A stretch of DNA of 64,000 nucleotides from NCBI RefSeq assembly GCF_049965695.1, contig NZ_JBMFWB010000008.1, positions 13,143 through 77,142 on the forward strand, given 5' to 3'. A model generated the notes under the pieces. That model did not search any database. It saw only the letters and a program-made list of their open reading frames with translations, and was not told the DNA's origin. This document shows positions 59,650 through 64,000 of this stretch, piece by piece (within the stretch, counting starts at the first letter, position 1; the number at the start of each line of letters is the position of its first letter). Source of the stretch: Athalassotoga sp049965695 (lineage in GTDB: Bacteria > Thermotogota > Thermotogae > Mesoaciditogales > Mesoaciditogaceae). Position numbers and translations under genes: made by a program.

Positions 59650-61319
59650 TCCCGGCCGAAATATCTGTCAAGCCGGCCGAACTCAATTGAATAAACAAGA
59701 GGCCTTCCGTGCGGGCATGACCAGATTTCCAATTTGTCAAGGTCTGAAAGTAACTGCAACATCTCCTCGTCAGAAATTTTTTCTCCGGTTTTTACCGCCA
59801 TCTTGCATGCGACATCGGCAAAAAATGCTTCTTTCGGGTCCTTTGCAAAAGATATTCTGAAATTTTCTATCGTTGAGACAAAAAGCGCTGCCCAATCGTC
59901 CACATCTTTGATCGACGGAACGCTAAAAAGTTTTCCATCCTTGAATTCAAAGCCGAACGATTTTATTTCTTCCTCGTGATCTTTGAAAACATCCTTTTGA
60001 ATTTGATTCAGATCAACCTTTACCGGATTTATGAGTTTTTGAGATGAAAGGGTTTGAATTTTTATCCTGTCGAACAAAATTCTTTCGTGTGCGGCGTGAA
60101 TATCCGTAATGTATATCGCATTTTGTCCGTAAGACAGCAAATACCTTCCTTTCAAAATTCCCATAGGTTTAGTTTGAGAAAGTTTTTCTCTTTCTTCGAC
60201 TTTTTGCTGGGGTCTTTCGTATGTGCGATCGAGATCGAAATCAAAATTGCGGGCGCCATCTCCGACTTTTTCATGTTTTTCGTACGTTTGAAAAGATGAT
60301 TCTTTACTTTCAAAGTTAGACGATCTTTCAACGGGTATCTGAAAAATGGACGGAGAGGCCAAAGCGTGCTTTACAACGGTCGCTATGCTGCCGAAGACCC
60401 GCGATTGATCGCTGAACTTCACCTCTAATTTTTGCGGATGGACGTTAACATCGATGACCTGAGGCGGGACTTCTATAAAAACAACCGCCGTCGGGAATTC
60501 TCCTTTTTTAAGATGCTCTGCATATCCGGTTTCAATGGCTTTGAGCAAAAATGGACTTTTCACATATCTGTCATTCACAAAAACAACTTCATTTAGACGA
60601 TTTTGCCTTCCGACATCCGGAGCGCTTATGTACCCGTATATTCTCATGCCACCCATTTGTTCGTCTATCTTTGTCAAATTTTGATCACCGAAGATGATCC
60701 TGACTCTATCTTCAAGCGTTGATTCTTTTGCGATGCTGTATATCCTTTCTCCGTCTCTTGCGTATTCAATAGATATGTTGGAAGATAAAATGAATTTTTC
60801 GACTATCTCGGTTACCATTCTTGATTCGACTGCAACGGAACTCAAAAATTTTCTTCTTGCCGGCACGTTGAAGAACAGATCGGTAACGGTCACACGTGTG
60901 CCCTTGGTTTTGGCTATCGAAAAAGTTTCGCCGATTATGCCTCCTATAACTTCTATGCCGTGGCCCGTTCCATCTTGTGTGTTTGAACTTTCGATCTTCA
61001 TCTTGGAAACGGCCGCCATCGAGGCTATAGCCTCTCCGCGAAAGCCAAAAGTCGTAAGATTGAAGATATCGTCAAAATCTTCTATTTTAGATGTCGTGTG
61101 CGGAAGCACGGCCATCTTCAAATCTTCCTCACTCATGCCGATTCCGTCATCATCGACTGTTATGGAAGACTTCCCGCCACCTTCTATTGAAACCTTTACC
61201 TTCGATGCCCGGGCATCTATGGCGTTCTCGACCAATTCCTTTACGACCGAAGACGGATGATCCACAACCTCTCCCGCCGCGATCCTTCTCACAACTTCTT
61301 CCGGCAATTTTATTATCAT
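59646..61319 (-). CDS. mutL: DNA mismatch repair protein MutL
   Basis: Coordinates mismatch repair. The N-terminal GHKL ATPase domain shows RIAAGEVVDHPSSVVKELVENAIDA, DDDGIGMS, TTFGFRGEA and FFNVPARRKFL in separate blocks. The C-terminal domain has DIHAAHERILFD, close to the endonuclease motif DQHA(x2)E(x4)E but with Ile for Gln and Asp for the last Glu, and the CPHGRP metal motif. So nicking activity is likely but the motif is not canonical. Length 557 residues. Overlaps rlmB by 4 nt. Confidence 0.95.
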   Translation of the reverse strand: MIIKLPEEVVRRIAAGEVVDHPSSVVKELVENAIDARASKVKVSIEGGGKSSITVDDDGIGMSEEDLKMAVLPHTTSKIEDFDDIFNLTTFGFRGEAIASMAAVSKMKIESSNTQDGTGHGIEVIGGIIGETFSIAKTKGTRVTVTDLFFNVPARRKFLSSVAVESRMVTEIVEKFILSSNISIEYARDGERIYSIAKESTLEDRVRIIFGDQNLTKIDEQMGGMRIYGYISAPDVGRQNRLNEVVFVNDRYVKSPFLLKAIETGYAEHLKKGEFPTAVVFIEVPPQVIDVNVHPQKLEVKFSDQSRVFGSIATVVKHALASPSIFQIPVERSSNFESKESSFQTYEKHEKVGDGARNFDFDLDRTYERPQQKVEEREKLSQTKPMGILKGRYLLSYGQNAIYITDIHAAHERILFDRIKIQTLSSQKLINPVKVDLNQIQKDVFKDHEEEIKSFGFEFKDGKLFSVPSIKDVDDWAALFVSTIENFRISFAKDPKEAFFADVACKMAVKTGEKISDEEMLQLLSDLDKLEIWSCPHGRPLVYSIEFGRLDRYFGRD

Positions 61320-62029
61320 GATCTTTCCTCCATAGCCTTGAATAAAATGACGGCCACGCTGACGGAAACATTCAAAGAATCCATTTCGCGGGCCATAGGT
61401 ATGGAAACTCTGTCATCACAATTTTCGGCAACGAGTTTTCTTATCCCTTTGCCTTCATTTCCAAAGACAAAGGCAACAGGTCCTTTGAAATTCATTTTGA
61501 AATAAGGCTTTCCATCCATCGTCGCTGCATAAACCCAGACATTTCTTTTTTTCAACGCTTCTATTACCCTCGATAAATTAGTCTCCACGCAAATCGGCAT
61601 TCGAAATGCGTATCCGGCAGAGGCCTTTAAAACCGCGGGTGTAACCATAACGCTTGAATGTTCAGGAATTATAACAAGATCTACGCCGGCTCCGTAAGCA
61701 GTTCTGATTATTGCGCCGAAATTTTGGGGGTCCTGAATTTGATCCAATATAACGATAAACGGATCATGATCTATCTCATCAAGCACGTCAAAAGTTTGAG
61801 AATAGACAAAATCCTTTATCTTCGCTGCAATGCCCTGATGATCTTTTGAATGCGTAACCTCATCAAGTTGCTTATCGTCAACTATCTCTATCTTCAGATC
61901 CGTTTCCTCTATTTTTTTTCTAAGTAACTTCATGTCTCCCGAAAAATCAGCGTCAGACATGAAAATTTTTGACATGTGTATGCCTTTTTTTAAAGCCTCG
62001 CTTATAACATTTCTTCCATAAATTATCAT
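61316..62029 (-). CDS. rlmB: 23S rRNA Gm2251 2'-O-methyltransferase / TrmH-family SpoU methyltransferase
   Basis: SAM-dependent 2'-O-ribose methyltransferase, 237 residues. IYGRNVISEALKKG is the RlmB-type N-terminal substrate-binding start; the knotted SPOUT domain shows LDQIQDPQNFGAIIRTA, FVFGNEGKGI and IPMAREMDSLNVSVSVAV, the three TrmH motifs. RlmB modifies the ribosomal P loop; other TrmH members act on tRNA, so the exact target is inferred. Upstream of mutL in one transcript. Confidence 0.9.
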   Translation of the reverse strand: MIIYGRNVISEALKKGIHMSKIFMSDADFSGDMKLLRKKIEETDLKIEIVDDKQLDEVTHSKDHQGIAAKIKDFVYSQTFDVLDEIDHDPFIVILDQIQDPQNFGAIIRTAYGAGVDLVIIPEHSSVMVTPAVLKASAGYAFRMPICVETNLSRVIEALKKRNVWVYAATMDGKPYFKMNFKGPVAFVFGNEGKGIRKLVAENCDDRVSIPMAREMDSLNVSVSVAVILFKAMEERS

Positions 62030-62058
62030 GATACACCTCGTTTAATTATAACACGACA

Positions 62059-62091
62059 ATAGCAGGTAGCATGTGGCGGGTAGCATGTGGC
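62059..62091 (-). repeat. Degenerate heptamer repeat, locus 6
   Basis: Minus strand: CATGCTA, CCCGCCA, CATGCTA, CCTGCTA in direct tandem. It abuts repeat element copy 4 in the gap between rlmB and tRNA-Leu, as locus 3 abuts an element remnant. Confidence 0.65.
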
Positions 62092-62166
62092 CTGGCGACG
62101 GAGGGCATGATGCCGAGAGGTGGCCGACGCTGCGTAGCGAGGACCAAACACCGAAAGGCGATCCTT
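62092..62166 (-). repeat. Palindromic MITE/REP-like element, copy 4 (diverged)
   Basis: On the minus strand it contains GTTTGGTCCTCGCTACGCAGCG and then CGGCCACCTCTCGGCATCATG-like sequence, related to the GTCTGGTCCTCGCTGCG centre and the GGCATCCTGCC end of copies 1-3. More diverged than the others. Confidence 0.6.
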
Positions 62167-62305
62167 TACAAAATTTTCCTTGCTTTATGCCACTTTATGT
62201 GTTATACTATTTGAAGGTCATAAAAAATTGATTGAAATATCAAATAAACCTCCGTAAATGATATCTAAAAATCAAAAACAATGTGATATAATTTGTGAAG
62301 ATCCA

Positions 62306-62393
62306 GCCGAGGTGGTGGAACTGGCAGACACGCAAGATTCAGGTTCTTGTGGGTGTATAACCCATGCGGGTTCAAGTCCCGCCCTCGGCACCA
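62306..62393 (+). tRNA. tRNA-Leu (anticodon CAG)
   Basis: Class II tRNA with long variable arm; acceptor GCCGAGG/CCTCGGC, anticodon stem CAAGA/TCTTG with loop TTCAGGT, encoded CCA. A TATAAT at 62287-62292 is the likely -10; no clear -35. Confidence 0.95.
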
Positions 62394-62421
62394 TGAAATT
62401 CATTTTTATTCCATGAAACCG

Positions 62422-62450
62422 TTGACAAACAAAGGATTTAAGTATATAAT
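62422..62450 (+). promoter_or_regulatory. Consensus promoter of the large lipoprotein gene
   Basis: TTGACA (62422-62427), 17-nt spacer, TATAAT (62445-62450): perfect sigma-70-type boxes, with a leader of about 125 nt before the lipoprotein ATG. Confidence 0.85.
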
Positions 62451-62493
62451 TTCTTGAAAGCACTTTTATCTCCCATAAAGGGGGTTTGATAGT

Positions 62494-62589
62494 ATGCAAT
62501 GTGTTTTTTTAAATGAAAAAATGTATTTACATCTCGAAGGGAGGTGTTTTCCTGCAACCCACAGGGTGAGCAGGGAAATCAATGAGTAA
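62494..62589 (+). CDS. Candidate upstream ORF in the lipoprotein leader
   Basis: A 31-codon ORF (MQCVFLNEKMYLHLEGRCF and on) whose ATG lies about 10 nt behind GGGGG. It runs through the hairpin that covers the lipoprotein ribosome site and stops (TAA 62587-62589) just past the lipoprotein ATG (62582), in another frame. That layout would let its translation open the hairpin. The peptide itself shows no known feature, and the ORF could be chance. Confidence 0.35.
   Translation: MQCVFLNEKMYLHLEGRCFPATHRVSREINE
62547..62578 (+). promoter_or_regulatory. Hairpin covering the lipoprotein ribosome-binding site
   Basis: TTTTCCTGC (62547-62555) pairs with GCAGGGAAA (62570-62578, one bulged G) and an inner ACCC (62557-62560) with GGGT (62564-62567). 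The AGGG at 62572-62575, the only ribosome site at good distance from the ATG at 62582, is within the 3' arm. Confidence 0.6.
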
Positions 62590-64000
62590 AAAGATCTTGG
62601 GTCTCGTTGTCTCTGTGGCGCTGCTTATGGTTGTCCTCTCGGGCTGTTTCCTTTTGCCCCAGATAGACACATTCACACCGGTAATTAAAGTTATATCTCC
62701 GGCCGCGAATCAGACCATAACGGTGCCAACATCGACAAGTTCCACTAACGTCACGGTTACAGCATCGGTAGTAGCACATAGTCCGCTCCAGTCGGTCGTT
62801 GTATCGCTTTCTAAAGGAAGCCAGGTTTTGGTAAACAATACACCGGCCAACGGAAATTTAGGACAAAATACTGGCGTGTTTAATTACACATTTACAAGTC
62901 TAACTCCTGGAACTTACAGTGTGCAATTTCAGGCTTACAGTTCTGCAAAGAATCCAGGCACCGGCGGTGTGAGTTTTACAGTTACTTCTTCACAACCTGT
63001 AACTCCGCCATCTACCAAGTACAGCGCTCCAGTTGTCAGCCTTATCAATGTTGCTCCGAATTATCAGGGTAAGTATTACGTTGCGAATAGTCCAGTAACT
63101 TTCAGCGCAACTGTTACAAACCCCAATAACGTTGGACAACTCGCTGTCTGGGCAAGTGTAAATGGTCAGACAATCCAACCTAACAACAATTCCAATCCGT
63201 ACACATTTACATGGACGCCTTCCGCGACCGGAACATACACACTCTACGTCAATGCGACCGTTACGATAGGCGCATCGACAGTTTCCGGATCTAACTCGGT
63301 TGTCATTAAAGTACCATACGTCAATCCTTCGGCTAATGTTACCGGCAGTCCGTCAAGACTTGTCATGGCATCAACGACTCCTGCATCTTTCACATTCACG
63401 ACAACAGCCGGAGTTACTGCATATCTTTCTATAAACAACAAAGCCACAGCAACTTACACGTCTCAAAGCCCGATTGCAAATTCCAAACTCAATCCGAATC
63501 TTTGGAATACTTTGACATTGACATTCGAAGATCCATGGGGAAATACAATTAAAACTGCCGTAGCAACGGTGCTTGGAATTCAGACATCTAACACATCGCA
63601 AACTCCTTATATATTCTTGATAGACAAATCCGGACACGTTGTGTCTAACACCAACGACTGGATACAGGTACCGGCAGGTCAATTCCTTGATCTTTACGGA
63701 TACATTCAGGCTCCTCAAGGGCAAACTATAAGCAATTACAACATAACAGAACAATATTTCTCTAACAAAGAAACAACTTCCAATTTGACATCAGAAACAT
63801 CCATTGAAGGCCAAAATTCTTTGAGCAGCAATGTTGTTCCTTTAAGAGTGCTTGCTTACCTTTTCAACACATCAACGACATCTCCTGAATTTGTCCAATT
63901 CACAGGCTACATCAATACTCAACAGGTTAAAGCTTTCTTACGCTATCAGGTACAGGCAGAAACAACGGGTCCAAGTGTTTCTTTGTCCGTTGCCAATACG
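62582..64000 (+). CDS. Large Ser/Thr-rich surface lipoprotein, N-terminal part, cut by window edge
   Basis: 473 codons are open from the ATG at 62582 to the right edge with no stop. The start MSKKILGLVVSVALLMVV leads to a lipobox LSGC (Cys22), so the protein is lipid-anchored on the cell surface or periplasm-like space. What follows is rich in Thr, Ser, Asn and Val and looks like consecutive immunoglobulin-like beta-sandwich domains of about 90-100 residues (ends such as GGVSFTVTSSQPVTPPS and SNSVVIKVPYVNP). No catalytic motif is visible. A surface, adhesive or toga-related role is a guess. Minus-strand ORFs here are shadows. Confidence 0.85.
   Translation, partial: MSKKILGLVVSVALLMVVLSGCFLLPQIDTFTPVIKVISPAANQTITVPTSTSSTNVTVTASVVAHSPLQSVVVSLSKGSQVLVNNTPANGNLGQNTGVFNYTFTSLTPGTYSVQFQAYSSAKNPGTGGVSFTVTSSQPVTPPSTKYSAPVVSLINVAPNYQGKYYVANSPVTFSATVTNPNNVGQLAVWASVNGQTIQPNNNSNPYTFTWTPSATGTYTLYVNATVTIGASTVSGSNSVVIKVPYVNPSANVTGSPSRLVMASTTPASFTFTTTAGVTAYLSINNKATATYTSQSPIANSKLNPNLWNTLTLTFEDPWGNTIKTAVATVLGIQTSNTSQTPYIFLIDKSGHVVSNTNDWIQVPAGQFLDLYGYIQAPQGQTISNYNITEQYFSNKETTSNLTSETSIEGQNSLSSNVVPLRVLAYLFNTSTTSPEFVQFTGYINTQQVKAFLRYQVQAETTGPSVSLSVANT

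Noticed and set aside
62990..63754. Minus-strand frames of 62, 67 and 127 codons at the right end
   Set aside because: They are shadows of the 473-codon open lipoprotein frame, which has a consensus promoter, signal peptide and lipobox.

Overview
The window is bacterial chromosome with dense, mostly housekeeping gene content, and it points to the phylum Thermotogota. The clearest signs are a NusG of 355 residues with a ~180-residue insertion in its NGN domain, an RpoC of 1668 residues enlarged near its N-terminus, and the gene order rpmG-tRNA-Trp-secE-nusG-rplKAJL-rpoBC. Frequent ATGA/TTGA start-stop overlaps, many TTG/GTG starts and strong AAGGAGG ribosome sites fit. The genus cannot be fixed by reading alone. 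No prophage, transposase or CRISPR array was found.

Layout. 1-5.4 kb, minus strand: tmcAL (cut by the edge), a membrane protein, acyP, a Cof-type HAD hydrolase, an MFS transporter, the RNase P RNA gene, surE, three tRNAs (Arg, His, Arg) and dprA. 5.7-15.3 kb, plus: DUF4416-rimO-pgsA-thpR-recA-recX-rny, then a DUF2207 membrane protein, glf and an alpha/beta hydrolase. 15.3-18.4 kb, minus: alpha-galactosidase and an MsrB-MsrA fusion. 18.6-23.8 kb, plus: proC-proA-proB, an exported phospholipase-D-like protein, a small exported protein, and an amidase-fold protein with altered zinc ligands. 23.8-28.8 kb, minus: the de novo pyrimidine operon pyrBCKDFE, preceded by two repeat elements and a candidate attenuator leader. 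29.4-42 kb, plus: tRNA-Thr, tRNA-Tyr, rpmG, tRNA-Trp, secE, nusG, rplKAJL, rpoBC, with an L10 leader, an attenuator-like hairpin and a rplL-rpoB hairpin.

42-55.4 kb, plus: a two-part ThrE-like exporter, an alpha/beta hydrolase, a TldD/TldE pair, then a nucleoside/MTA salvage operon (class II aldolase, mtaD, a lipoprotein, a YhcC-type radical SAM protein, two purine nucleoside phosphorylases, a pyrimidine nucleoside phosphorylase), and an EF-G-like GTPase. 55.4-62.4 kb: tRNA-Ala, hpf, HU, a small membrane protein, an AIM24-family protein, peroxiredoxin, an NRAMP transporter, mutL, rlmB and tRNA-Leu. 62.4-64 kb: a large Ser/Thr-rich lipoprotein running off the right edge, behind a strong promoter and a structured leader with its own short ORF.

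The most unusual content is non-coding or lies in single residues. (1) Six intergenic loci carry a family of degenerate tandem heptamers, roughly CNSRYYA. (2) Four or more copies of an ~70-110 bp palindromic MITE/REP-like element occur between genes. (3) The pyr operon has a leader resembling pyrBI-type attenuation. (4) The tandem PNP paralogues differ at the purine-discriminating position (Asp versus Asn). (5) A Fur/PerR-like box sits at the peroxiredoxin start site. (6) The lipoprotein leader hides its ribosome site in a hairpin crossed by an upstream ORF.
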